A stretch of DNA of 64,000 bases from an uncultured Clostridia bacterium (GCA_934167095.1 CAKPKE010000001.1:1-64000), one strand, 5' to 3'. Shown: positions 32,341 through 40,990, counted from the first letter of the stretch. Notes: generated from the sequence alone by a model not told the origin. Made by a program: numbers and translations.

Positions 32341-33351
32341 TTAATCTTGTATTTTTAATATTTCTCTTACTTCATTTTCTTCTAGTTTTACAATTTTGGC
32401 AATTTGTTCAACAGGAATATTGGCTTTGTGCATATCTTTTATAATTTCTATTTTTTCTAACTTTGCTTGTTTTAGTTCATTTTTGGCTTGCTCTGCTTCG
32501 TTTTTGGCTTGCTCTGCTTCGTTTTTGGCTTGCTCTGTTTCGCTTTTTACTTGTTTTAACTCATTTTGCGATTGTTTTAACTCATTTTGAGCCTGCTCTG
32601 CTAATTCTTTAGCTTTCATTGCTTCTTCCTCAGCTTCTCTTGCTTCTTTTTCAAATTGTAATCTATCTGCTATGTCTAGTGTTCTACTTAATGCTCTTCT
32701 TCTTAATATATCATCTTGGCTTATTTTTTCTAGCTCTTCCTTTGCTTCTTTTATATCTTCGTTTTCTTCCATTATTTGAGTTACCTCCTCACTTTTAGCA
32801 TTATCCAAAAACATCAACCATTGTAATAATTCATCGTTTTTGTTCTTTTTATATGCTTTTAATGCCTTTGGCAACTCTATTATAACAAGCTCAAAATGGT
32901 CTGTCAATATTTGTTTCTTATTCTCATCTTCAGTTACTTTCCATACCGTTTTCGGATCTTCTATCCCTTTTGTTTTTTGAAAGACATCATCTAATATTAC
33001 TATACATATTGTTTTTCTTAGGTCTGAATAGCTATGTCCTACTCTTAAGTTTGCTGCATACATTTTTGCCCAATAATACACAAATCTTTCTGCCATATTT
33101 TTATGTGTTTCTAACTGGACTTCTATGTCACATTCTACATTTCCGTCTATTATGGCTCTTAAATCTAATCTTCCGTTTTTATCTTCTTCATTGTCATTTA
33201 GCAAGTCTGTGCTTTTATCTAGTTCTAATTTGTTTATTTTTGTGTTTAACATTGCCTCCAACATTGCTTTTGTTATCTTTGGTGTACTTCTTGAAAATAA
33301 TGTTTTAAATACTACATCATTTTTCGCCTCTAGTAATGGTTTCTTCTCCAT
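32341..33351 (-). CDS. Rpn-family recombination-promoting nuclease/putative transposase
   Basis: The 336-residue product starts MEKKPLLEAKNDVVFKTLFS and has the PD-(D/E)XK-type core of the Rpn/transposase_31-like family (RLDLRAIIDGNVECDIEVQL, then AERFVYYWAKMYAANLRVGHSY). Rpn proteins are DNA endonucleases that promote recombination in E. coli. The C-terminal third is a Gln/Glu/Lys coiled coil with EQAKNEA repeats, encoded by 21-bp direct repeats at about 32480-32542. AAAGGAG precedes ATG 33351. Its promoter is at 33481-33508. Confidence 0.85.
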   Translation of the reverse strand: MEKKPLLEAKNDVVFKTLFSRSTPKITKAMLEAMLNTKINKLELDKSTDLLNDNEEDKNGRLDLRAIIDGNVECDIEVQLETHKNMAERFVYYWAKMYAANLRVGHSYSDLRKTICIVILDDVFQKTKGIEDPKTVWKVTEDENKKQILTDHFELVIIELPKALKAYKKNKNDELLQWLMFLDNAKSEEVTQIMEENEDIKEAKEELEKISQDDILRRRALSRTLDIADRLQFEKEAREAEEEAMKAKELAEQAQNELKQSQNELKQVKSETEQAKNEAEQAKNEAEQAKNELKQAKLEKIEIIKDMHKANIPVEQIAKIVKLEENEVREILKIQD

Positions 33352-33480
33352 CAAATTTCTCCTTTTCTTATAATTTTAAGTTATTAAAAAGTTAAATCGG
33401 ATTTTTTAGCTAGATATAGCTTTTTGAATATATAAAATATTAGATTTTTGATAAAAACTTTTTTGAAATAACTAATATCC

Positions 33481-33508
33481 ATTATACAGCAAATATGCAT
33501 GAAATCAA
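33481..33508 (-). promoter_or_regulatory. promoter of the Rpn-family gene
   Basis: Minus strand TTGATT (33508-33503), 16-base spacer, TATAAT (33486-33481). Confidence 0.7.
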
Positions 33509-33703
33509 GCAAAATCGTTCGTCAAATTATTACGTTTTTCGTGATTTTTTTAGTAATAAAAATCATATTTTTACAGAATATACAAAAAATTTATAACAAC
33601 AAAAAGATATTTAATAAATTTTATAAATATGACCAATAATAATAAACTTGTTCAAAGTAGGTCTATATTTAAAAATCTTATGAATATCTTTTTTATAATA
33701 ACC

Positions 33704-33735
33704 TAAAAAAAATAGACATATAAATTATGCCTATT
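33704..33735 (-). terminator. terminator closing the DGR template RNA
   Basis: Minus strand AATAGGCAT and ATGTCTATT pair around a seven-base loop and run into TTTTTT at 33710-33705. It ends transcription from the template repeat before any protein gene. Confidence 0.8.
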
Positions 33736-33995
33736 AATATTGCATAGTCTCGGACGCTCGCCCCTTTGCTACTAGAACAAGACTACTGTTTATGTGTTTA
33801 TAATATAGAAACTTAGTCTATATCACAGGAATTAAGCTTCTTTGATACAAATCTAGATGTCTAATTTTTATTGCCTTCTAGGACACTTTTTGCATTTTAC
33901 AGAGCCTAGACAGTTCAGCCTGATAACATCTCTCGGTGTTGTCCGTAAACAAACACCCTCCTGAGATAGAAGCCTCTAATCTTCTTTGTGTATCG
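33736..33995 (-). ncRNA. DGR RNA spacer downstream of the template repeat
   Basis: About 260 bases between the template repeat and its terminator contain no gene, yet are much less AT-rich than the flanks (for example GGGGCGAGCGTCCGAGAC). In studied DGRs the region 3' of the template repeat is part of the structured RNA that primes mutagenic cDNA synthesis. I infer that role from position and composition. Confidence 0.6.
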
Positions 33996-34152
33996 AAGTG
34001 CAGAGACTACACGAGCACGGCACGGAACCCATTATTGTAATTCGCATTGCCATTATTACGATTGAACGCAAACAGACCAGCATTACCGCCATTGTCCCAT
34101 CTGCCACCACGATTGAAGAACGGATTGTTCAAGGCAGGAAAGTTCGAGTAGT
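33996..34152 (-). repeat. DGR template repeat (TR)
   Basis: This 157-base block aligns without gaps to 34310-34466. Read on the minus strand it is full of AAT and AAC codons (frame: NPFFNRGGRWDNGGNAGLFA, then FNRNNGNANYNNGFRAVLV). All 16 mismatches to the variable repeat fall on adenines of this strand, changing 13 Asn codons. This is the diagnostic signature of a diversity-generating retroelement template. Confidence 0.95.
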
Positions 34153-34180
34153 AACAGCCTAATCCCTATATATCTTTAAA

Positions 34181-34212
34181 ATTTTGAGGTGCCTTAAAGC
34201 GCACCTCAAAAT
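34181..34212 (-). terminator. hairpin after the DGR variable gene
   Basis: ATTTTGAGGTGC (34181-34192) and GCACCTCAAAAT (34201-34212) form a perfect 12-bp stem. It can terminate the variable-protein gene (TTTT follows on the minus strand). Known DGRs also use a hairpin 3' of the variable repeat for homing; this one is about 100 bp downstream. Confidence 0.7.
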
Positions 34213-34309
34213 GATATACCAAATTTAAAATATTTATTTTGACATTACTTTTCCTATGCTCTCAAATGTATGTCTCCATGAAAGGGACTTTGGGAACAAG
34301 GAATTTTCA

Positions 34310-34466
34310 AAGTGCAGAGACTACACGAGCACGGCACGGAACCCAGAACTGTAATGCGCAGCGCCACTACAACGAGTGAACGCAAACAGACCAGCATAAC
34401 CGCCATAGTCCCATCTGCCACCACGACTGAAGAACGGAGTGTACAAGGCAGGAAAGTACGAGTAGT
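34310..34466 (-). repeat. DGR variable repeat (VR)
   Basis: The 3' end of the pilin-like gene at 34321. Compared with the template repeat it has 16 substitutions, all at template adenines: AAC to TAC twice; AAT to TAT, ACT and AGT, among others; and double changes to TGT, GCT and TCT. Invariant codons such as GGTGGC, TGGGAC and TTCCGT are untouched. The last shared bases extend past the stop codon to 34310. Confidence 0.95.
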
Positions 34467-36066
34467 CGCCGTAGTATGATGTCGAGTACTTACCGTTAGT
34501 AGCAGTTTCAAATACAGCATCTCCATATATTATAGTTTTTAAAGTTTTATTATATTCCCAATGTTTTACACTTACTGAATCATAATCACTTCCAGTGTCA
34601 CTTGCTGAATCATATGGATAAACAGTTGCATACTTAGTACTTGTTGTTACTAATTTGTTTGATGTATCAGCAGTAAACATTCTTTTATATTTACTATCAG
34701 TATCTGTTGTATATGCATAGTTTGTATTACCATAGTCTGTATTTTTTCCATTTGCTATATAATCAGCCGTTCTTTCCCATAGTCCTCCAGACATATCAAA
34801 TATTCCATATACATTTCCTGTTGTACTTGAATTTCCTCCATCTGTATCTGACCACAATCTTATATTTTTTGTTTCTCTTTCGCTTCTATTATTTATTTGA
34901 CTTTTATTTGTTAATACTACACTTCCTGTATTTGCTCCTGTACTTGATTCAACTCCAGCTACTGCATATACACTTGCATATTCGTTTCCAGATGCTTTAT
35001 CTTCTGATATATTTCCATTATTAAAATTTATATTATTTATATATACATCATCAGTATTTAATCCATATTTGCTGTGTGCTAAATATGAGCAAGCTCCCCA
35101 TTCACTATTTTTCATCAAGTGACTATCTGTATCATCTGCTAATCCATATATATTTCCGTTTTCTGTTAATACACTACATATTGCAAAAGCTTCTCTTATA
35201 TTTATATAATTCATTGAATATACCGCACCTTGGAATATTGGATAACTTATTTTTGTAGTTGTGCTACCATAAGCTCCATCTAACCAGTTTCTTGATGTCA
35301 TGCCATTATCACTATCAGTTCCATTTTCAATTTTTGCTGTCCATACACTAGTTTGAGTATATTTTACAGAACTTTTTTTATTTTCAGTTGTATTTCCATT
35401 TGATGTTGGTTGTCCTGCTTCAAATTTTGCAACCCAAATTCCTGTTAATTCGCTATCCCAGCCACCATCTCTAAAGCCTATATCGCTTTCATTTGCAAAC
35501 GCTGGATGTACTGCGTATTCTTTTGTTGTATCTGGTGATGAATCTGCTGTTGCTCTTGTTGCTTTTTCAAGTTCACCTTTGTCATTATAGAAATAATCTG
35601 TTGTTCCAATTAAAAACTTTACATCAAATGTTTTATTGTCATTATTTAATTTGTATGCAAATCTTGGTATCCACACCCACATACTTCCATCTGCTGTTTG
35701 TGCATTTGCCCAATGTTTTGCTTCATAGTCATACCAGTTTGAGTCTGACTCATTTGTTGTTTTTGTTTCATAAATGCCACCATTTTCTACAAAATAAACT
35801 GGTGTCATTCCTGTTTTTAGCTTTGGCTTATTTACTTTATTATATTCAGAGCTTAAATCAGCAATTTGTGATTCTAATTGATCAATCACATTATATTCGT
35901 TTGCTGCTGCTTCTTTTGTTGCATTTGCAGATTGTTTTGCCTGTGAAATTAATCCATTATCTCCTAAGACTAAACTTATTGAGACTCCTGCTAAAATTAA
36001 TAACACAACAATAGTTACTACTAATGCTACCAAAGTTATACCATTGTTTTTCATAAATTTTTTCAT
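34321..36066 (-). CDS. DGR-diversified pilin-like surface protein
   Basis: The 581-residue product has a pilin-like N-terminus (NGITLVALVVTIVVLLILAG), a linker, and an FGE/C-type-lectin-fold domain (DGSMWVWIPRFAYKLN; GIWVAKFEAGQ; GIFDMSGGLWERTADY). It ends in the variable segment RGGRWDYGGYAGLFAFTRCS...SSGFRAVLV. Thirteen codons of the last 45 are rewritten relative to the template repeat. The usual role of such proteins is binding of variable ligands at the cell surface; the ligand here is unknown. AAAGGAGAG precedes the ATG. A promoter lies at 36101-36129. Confidence 0.92.
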   Translation of the reverse strand: MKKFMKNNGITLVALVVTIVVLLILAGVSISLVLGDNGLISQAKQSANATKEAAANEYNVIDQLESQIADLSSEYNKVNKPKLKTGMTPVYFVENGGIYETKTTNESDSNWYDYEAKHWANAQTADGSMWVWIPRFAYKLNNDNKTFDVKFLIGTTDYFYNDKGELEKATRATADSSPDTTKEYAVHPAFANESDIGFRDGGWDSELTGIWVAKFEAGQPTSNGNTTENKKSSVKYTQTSVWTAKIENGTDSDNGMTSRNWLDGAYGSTTTKISYPIFQGAVYSMNYINIREAFAICSVLTENGNIYGLADDTDSHLMKNSEWGACSYLAHSKYGLNTDDVYINNINFNNGNISEDKASGNEYASVYAVAGVESSTGANTGSVVLTNKSQINNRSERETKNIRLWSDTDGGNSSTTGNVYGIFDMSGGLWERTADYIANGKNTDYGNTNYAYTTDTDSKYKRMFTADTSNKLVTTSTKYATVYPYDSASDTGSDYDSVSVKHWEYNKTLKTIIYGDAVFETATNGKYSTSYYGDYSYFPALYTPFFSRGGRWDYGGYAGLFAFTRCSGAAHYSSGFRAVLV

Positions 36067-36100
36067 ACGTTTCTCTCCTTTGTATTTTTTATACTTCTAC

Positions 36101-36129
36101 AGTATATATTAACAACTATTATTTTTCAA
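36101..36129 (-). promoter_or_regulatory. candidate promoter of the DGR target gene
   Basis: Minus strand TTGAAA (36129-36124), 17-base spacer, TATACT (36106-36101). Between here and 36309 I see only AT-rich sequence. Confidence 0.55.
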
Positions 36130-36309
36130 CACCTTTTTGAAAGTTTTTTAATATTTATATGTATTATTGCTACATAATATATTATGTATGATATTTATTT
36201 TTTGTATTTATATCAATGATTTGGAGAAATTATTTATTTTCTATTTTTAGACAAAAAATTTAGGAAAATTAGTTTTTATTTATGCACAAACTGTTTTTTA
36301 TGTAAATTA

Positions 36310-36338
36310 TTGACCAATATTAATAAAAGTGGTATAAT
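36310..36338 (+). promoter_or_regulatory. sigma-A promoter of ppaC
   Basis: TTGACC (36310-36315), 17-base spacer, TATAAT (36333-36338). Confidence 0.85.
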
Positions 36339-36401
36339 ATAAATGGTTGATACATTATTATGTATCTTTAAATTGTTGATTTTAAAGGAGAATTTAATAA
36401 T

Positions 36402-37322
36402 ATGGAAAAATTATATGTTTTTGGACATCAAAAACCAGACACTGATACAATCTGTTCTTCAATAGTACTTGCTAATTTAGAGCAAGCTTTAGGTCACGAA
36501 GCAACAGCTTATAAGTTAGGAAATGTAAATAAAGAAACAGCTTATGCATTAAAATATTTTGATGTAAAAGAACCAGAAACTTTAGCGTTAGTTGATGAAG
36601 GTTGCGAAGTTGCTCTTGTTGACCACAACGAATTTGCACAAAGTGTTAATGGTATTGAAAAAGCTAATATAAAAATGGTTGTTGATCACCACAAAATAAA
36701 ATTCGAAACTAAGGAACCTCTATACTACATAGCAGAACCTGCTGGTTGTACATCAACTATTCTTTATAAATTATATAAACAAAATGATGTTGAAATAACA
36801 AAAAAATTAGCTGGTTTAATGTTATCTGCTATAATTTCAGATACACTTTTATTCAAATCACCAACATGTACAGCTCAAGACAAAGAAATTGCTTTAAAAC
36901 TTGCTAAAATAGCTGATGTTGATATTGAAGTTTATGGAAAAGATATGTTAAAAGCTGGAACTGATATTAGTGAATTTACACCATTCCAAGTTATTAATAT
37001 AGATTCAAAAGAATTTAGCGATAAAAATGCTAAGTTTGAAATTTCTCAAGTAAATGCTGTTGATTTAGATTCTGTGTTTAGCAGACAATCAGAGTTAGAA
37101 GATGCTATTCAAAAGGAAATAAAAGATAAAAACTTAGACTTTTATATGTTTGCTGCAACAGACATTTTAAATGCTAACTCAAAAATTATAGCAATTGGAA
37201 ATAAAGCAAACACTGTTGAAAAAGCCTTTGGTGTTACACTTGATAACCATACAGCAATGCTAGATAATGTAGTTTCTCGTAAGAAACAAATGTTACCAAA
37301 TATATTAAATAATTTAGATTAA
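36402..37322 (+). CDS. ppaC: manganese-dependent inorganic pyrophosphatase (family II)
   Basis: This enzyme hydrolyses pyrophosphate to drive biosynthetic reactions. The 306-residue DHH-superfamily protein has the metal-binding motifs FGHQKPDTDTICSS (residues 7-20), EVALVDHNEF and the DHH-type VVDHHKI near residue 98. A C-terminal DHHA2 domain ends with SRKKQMLPNI. The length is typical. AAAGGAG precedes the ATG. It is monocistronic with a consensus promoter and a strong terminator. Confidence 0.95.
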   Translation: MEKLYVFGHQKPDTDTICSSIVLANLEQALGHEATAYKLGNVNKETAYALKYFDVKEPETLALVDEGCEVALVDHNEFAQSVNGIEKANIKMVVDHHKIKFETKEPLYYIAEPAGCTSTILYKLYKQNDVEITKKLAGLMLSAIISDTLLFKSPTCTAQDKEIALKLAKIADVDIEVYGKDMLKAGTDISEFTPFQVINIDSKEFSDKNAKFEISQVNAVDLDSVFSRQSELEDAIQKEIKDKNLDFYMFAATDILNANSKIIAIGNKANTVEKAFGVTLDNHTAMLDNVVSRKKQMLPNILNNLD

Positions 37323-37328
37323 TATAAA

Positions 37329-37365
37329 TAAAACACGGAAAATTTTATAACCGTGTTTTTATTTA
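37329..37365. terminator. bidirectional terminator of ppaC and the gene at 37381
   Basis: AAACACGG (37331-37338) and CCGTGTTT (37351-37358) pair, with T and A tracts on either side. Confidence 0.8.
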
Positions 37366-37380
37366 TTTCTTTTAATCTAT

Positions 37381-38628
37381 TTACTCTTTTATCTCGTATT
37401 TTCCTGTTTCTTCATTTAATTCTAAAGTAACTTGAGATGATAATCTTACTACTGGTCTAAAAGCAATTAATTTGCTATCATAATGGTAATATCTAACACG
37501 TCCATAGTAATATACTGTCATTAGCGTTTCATCATAAGCAGCTGAAGATGCTGAAACCCAATAAGCATAAGCATTTTTATGATCTGTATCTACAACATAC
37601 AAATTATTAGTATCTGAAGATAAATACCCAGATCCACTATCTGTCCATGTTTTCCATGTTGTTCCACCATCCCAGCTTATTTGATATCCTGCATATCCAG
37701 TACCAGTTGCTCCCTCACTGTTTTTTTCTTTTTCTTCTCCTGTTACTGTATATTTAAATTTATCTTTTACCTTTGGATGTGTTTGTAGATAACTATCATA
37801 TAACATTTCTAAACTTGGTGCACCAATTGCATAATCAGCATATCCTTTACTATCTGTATATATGCTCCAAGCCTCTGTATCTTGCATATATGCAACAGCT
37901 CTATTATTTCCATATTTTGTTCTTTTTGCTCCGTCATTTGAAGTTATTGTTCCATCTGGATACAAATTAAAATATTTTTGACTCATGCTTTTCAAACTAT
38001 TTCCATAAGACTCATTTGATATAATTCTATCCATGCCACTATAGGCACTTACTACATTTACAAAATGAGCTCTATACTGTTTTGCATTTACACAATTTGC
38101 ATCTTCCTCTGTAAATTTGTTTGGTAGTTTTGTTGTTTCGCTTGTTGTTCCATCAGCATTTAATGTTCTTGCATAAGGAAGAGCTGTATTCTTAACATAA
38201 TTATCTGCTATTAAATAAACATTTTCATCATCTGCATAGAAAATTTTCCATTTTACATCTTTATCAGCTTGAATCTCTCCATTTTGAGCATCTTTTACAG
38301 TATAATTTGCTACCTCTTTTCCGTATGTAATTTCTGCATTCTCTTTTATTTGCTTTGCATTACCTTTTTTATTGGTATTTTGCTCTGTTTTTCCTGTCGT
38401 AAATTTATTCAATTCTGCTTTAATTTTTCCAAATTCGGCATTTTCATTTTCTGCATGCTCATTTGTAGTTTTCTTTAGTGTTGTTGCATTTTTTATAATG
38501 CCATTATTTTTTACTATTAATCCAATAGATGCTCCTGCCAATATTAGAATTACAACAATTATTACCACTAGCGAAATTATTGTAATAGCATCATTTTTTT
38601 GTATTCTTTTTGTCTTATAATTTTTCAT
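37381..38628 (-). CDS. pilin-like surface protein, divergent C-terminal domain
   Basis: The 415-residue product has a pilin-like membrane helix (NDAITIISLVVIIVVILILA) and an Asn/Lys-rich linker. A long C-terminal region follows, with KWKIFYADDENVYLIADNY, EMLYDSYLQTHP and YDSKLIAFRPVVRLSS. The FRPVVRLSS block is typical of secreted DUF6273-like domains, not of the FGE fold in the other pilin-like genes. A surface role is inferred. I start at ATG 38628, after GAGGTAAATT; a GTG at 38649 is also possible. Confidence 0.65.
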   Translation of the reverse strand: MKNYKTKRIQKNDAITIISLVVIIVVILILAGASIGLIVKNNGIIKNATTLKKTTNEHAENENAEFGKIKAELNKFTTGKTEQNTNKKGNAKQIKENAEITYGKEVANYTVKDAQNGEIQADKDVKWKIFYADDENVYLIADNYVKNTALPYARTLNADGTTSETTKLPNKFTEEDANCVNAKQYRAHFVNVVSAYSGMDRIISNESYGNSLKSMSQKYFNLYPDGTITSNDGAKRTKYGNNRAVAYMQDTEAWSIYTDSKGYADYAIGAPSLEMLYDSYLQTHPKVKDKFKYTVTGEEKEKNSEGATGTGYAGYQISWDGGTTWKTWTDSGSGYLSSDTNNLYVVDTDHKNAYAYWVSASSAAYDETLMTVYYYGRVRYYHYDSKLIAFRPVVRLSSQVTLELNEETGKYEIKE

Positions 38629-38843
38629 ATACAATTTACCTCGGTGCACAATATATCAATTATTTTCAGCTTTTTCAAGTTACATTTTTTTACATTTATT
38701 TTTCAAATTTACGTACATGCTTTATTTTTCATAGGTTTTGAAGTTTTATTATTTTTTTATTACATTTATATTACATTTTTTCATTTAAAAACAAATATAA
38801 AAAATAGAGCTGTTAATATTTAGTTAAAATTATTAACACGTTG

Positions 38844-38966
38844 TCTGTGTAATATGTCCCTAATCCTGCACATTCTAGCTCTGCAGTGGCATACGCATTC
38901 TGTCAATTACTGAACTATAGTTCCTACCATTTCTAATTGTGCTAGTTCTTCTGTTACACAATGTTT
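38844..38966 (-). pseudogene. degenerate cotJC fragment including the attachment core
   Basis: This block matches 41325-41445, the start of the cotJC 3' half. It includes a one-mismatch copy of the 16-base core (GTGCTAGTTCTTCTGT). Translated, it gives TEELAQLEMVGTIV, then a TAA stop where CotJC has Gln, and later a one-base insertion. It is a non-functional second copy joined directly to a toxN remnant. Between 38640 and 38840 I see only AT-rich sequence. Confidence 0.85.
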
Positions 38967-39212
38967 TGTTCTGAAAGTAACCTTTTATATCCATAACTTT
39001 TACTTTTCATATCTAATAAATAAACACTTTCTTGTAGTAATGGTATCATATAAGAAAATCTAATTATACCCAAATCATTTTTTGTTTTAGTATTTATAAT
39101 TCTGAAAAAAGTTAAATTATCTTTATATGTTTTTGTTTCGGAAAAATAATGGTGCGAAGTAATGATATTCTTTCCCAATGATTACAACTCATATGTATGG
39201 TCTTTTTTCATC
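38965..39212 (-). pseudogene. degenerate toxN (type III toxin) fragment
   Basis: The minus strand encodes YKDNLTFFRIINTKTKNDLG and QESVYLLDMKSKSYGYKRLL, matching the toxin at 41541-42071. About 40 N-terminal codons are deleted and the C-terminal third is missing. The ribosome binding site TATGGAGGAATAGATG is retained. Confidence 0.85.
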
Positions 39213-39289
39213 TATTCCTCCATATTACAAATATATGAGATACTTTTCAAGTACCACACATAAAAAAAATTCGTTTCTAATATAATTTC
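39213..39289 (-). ncRNA. remnant of a ToxI antitoxin repeat and terminator
   Basis: ATTAGAAACGA followed by a hairpin around GGTACTTGAAAAGTATC resembles the last ToxI repeat and attenuator before toxN (42088-42170). It precedes the toxN remnant in the same relative place. Confidence 0.6.
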
Positions 39290-39718
39290 TTAAAAAGTCC
39301 GTTTAAACCAATTCTTGATTTTTATGAAAATTGACTTCTTATATTCTACCATAGCAACAGAATCTTCAATTTTTCCACTTTTCTTAGCTTTAGTTTTAAA
39401 TAAATCATCTGGATCATATAACTCTTTTTTCTTTTTTTCCGATATTAATTCATCATTTACTAATATATTTTTTATTTCTCGCTTTTGCTTATCATTTAAT
39501 AAAAATTCCATATTTATATAAGTTAATATCGCCACTGTATCAGCATTTAACTCTTGGTTTATTAATGAAATTCCATCATCATAATAAAATGAATAATCAG
39601 TATCTTTATTTTGTCTTATAAATTCCCATAGTTCTTTTGGAATCTTATTTTTATAAGTAGTATCTAATTTTTCTAAAATAGTTTCAACTTCTACTAATCT
39701 TTTTTTTACATCTACCAT
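39290..39718 (-). CDS. hypothetical 142-residue acidic/basic protein, partner of the JAMM gene
   Basis: The product begins MVDVKKRLVEVETILEKLDT and has a central WEFIRQNKDTDYSFYYDDG and AILTYINMEFLLNDKQKREI, ending in a basic amphipathic tail (KKSIFIKIKNWFKRTF). No domain is recognised. It lies 12 bases after the JAMM-domain gene and is surely co-transcribed. The pair sits between two ToxI-like remnants, so it may have been cargo of the same element family as the cotJC insertion. Confidence 0.55.
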   Translation of the reverse strand: MVDVKKRLVEVETILEKLDTTYKNKIPKELWEFIRQNKDTDYSFYYDDGISLINQELNADTVAILTYINMEFLLNDKQKREIKNILVNDELISEKKKKELYDPDDLFKTKAKKSGKIEDSVAMVEYKKSIFIKIKNWFKRTF

Positions 39719-39730
39719 ATTTTCTCCTAA

Positions 39731-40804
39731 TTATATATCTCTATTTATATCTCTATTAAATATTCGAGAGATAAATGTTCGAGCTTGTCTAAAAATTTCA
39801 GAAAATGTTCCGGGCTCTTTATCAGCAGAGTATCTCGTTAAATTAGATAAATCAGTAGGACTAAATTCTCTATTAAATATAAATTGTCCATCTATATATT
39901 TTCCTACTTCAATATCATCAATATTTCTTTCTGTATTTGGGTCTTTTCCAATAGCTTGAATTTTTACATTATTGTTTATTATTCTTCCATTTGATAATTC
40001 GGGTCTTACTTTTCTTTGAAAATCACCTATTCTATAAATTTTATTTTCTGTACCTATATAATACATATTTGGAAATCTGTAAAACTGTGATTTTAGTTTA
40101 CCATCTCTATCATATTGTTGTTCAGAAAATATTGTGGAAAGTTGATAATTATTATGAGTTGTTCTATTCTGGTCTATACTATTAGTTCTATCTGGAGTAG
40201 CTAACATTCCAAAATATGTAACTTTTCTGTTTTGTGGTACGGATTTAGTAAATGCTTCGTTTATTTGTCCATTTTCATTAAGAAAATTTTGTAAAATCAT
40301 TTCATATTCTTCATCGCTAATTTCAGTTCCAGAAATGTGTTCTATATCTTGCTTACTATAATATTGAAACCATGGAGATTTATTATAGTCTATATATGTT
40401 TTTAAATCTTGGTCAGAAAAAACTTCATAGTATGAACCTTGTGGCGCTGTATGCACATGAAAATGGAATAAGCAGTCATATTCATAATCTCTTACAGCTT
40501 TTTCTCTGATTTTTTGAGATTCTCTGCTATCTTCAACAGCGCCTCCTCTAAAATGTCCGTCAGATGGTTTCAAATCAGTAGTAAAAGAATCTATAAAAAT
40601 TTGATTACTATTTTTTCCTTGCTCTTTTCCTAAGAAAAAAGTGCCTGTTTCTTGTTGTATTTTTTTTGAATAACTAATTAATTCTAAAAAATGCTTATAT
40701 GCTTCTGCTGAAAAAATTATTCTTGATTTGCTATTTACTACCTCATCAACAATTTTAAAATCAGTAAACTGGTCAAAACTAGCTGTCTTTATATTATCAC
40801 TCAT
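39731..40804 (-). CDS. JAB/MPN (JAMM)-domain putative metallopeptidase
   Basis: The 357-residue product shows a JAMM-like zinc motif. ETGTFFLGKE (about residue 55) would supply the glutamate, and HFHVHTAPQGSYYEVFSDQD (about residue 115) the HxH...SxxD set, with a spacing slightly longer than the canonical seven. JAMM proteins cleave isopeptide or peptide bonds; bacterial ones often process ubiquitin-like or phage tail proteins. The C-terminal half is unrecognised. No E1, E2 or ubiquitin-like gene is adjacent. AGGGAGAATTTAT precedes ATG 40804. Confidence 0.6.
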   Translation of the reverse strand: MSDNIKTASFDQFTDFKIVDEVVNSKSRIIFSAEAYKHFLELISYSKKIQQETGTFFLGKEQGKNSNQIFIDSFTTDLKPSDGHFRGGAVEDSRESQKIREKAVRDYEYDCLFHFHVHTAPQGSYYEVFSDQDLKTYIDYNKSPWFQYYSKQDIEHISGTEISDEEYEMILQNFLNENGQINEAFTKSVPQNRKVTYFGMLATPDRTNSIDQNRTTHNNYQLSTIFSEQQYDRDGKLKSQFYRFPNMYYIGTENKIYRIGDFQRKVRPELSNGRIINNNVKIQAIGKDPNTERNIDDIEVGKYIDGQFIFNREFSPTDLSNLTRYSADKEPGTFSEIFRQARTFISRIFNRDINRDI

Positions 40805-40950
40805 ATAAATTCTCCCTATAACTTTACATATTCTAGATTTCACTTTTTTATTTTTTGATTATTATAACAATAGAAAAAAAATATTACAATACATAGTTGC
40901 AATCTTTTGGGATTAAGCTTTTATTTATCTCCGCAAATTATTCCTACTTA

Positions 40951-40990
40951 TTAAAAAAATATGGGATACTTTTTAAGTACCTCATATTTT
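40951..40990 (-). terminator. terminator of the cotJ operon, ToxI-like
   Basis: AATATGGGATACTT (40959-40972) and AAGTACCTCATATT (40975-40988) pair and run into a T tract on the minus strand. Stem and the adjacent TTAGAAACGAGCTTTC (near 41010) resemble the ToxI repeat-terminator at 42088-42170. Confidence 0.75.

Noticed and set aside
33351..33700. Hidden or decayed reverse transcriptase gene beside the DGR
   Set aside because: No frame of useful length and no RT-like motif is visible. The stretch is very AT-rich and carries only the Rpn promoter.
34254..34526. Separate 90-residue gene over the DGR variable repeat
   Set aside because: It is an alternative frame over the variable region with no ribosome binding site; the variable-protein frame accounts for the sequence.
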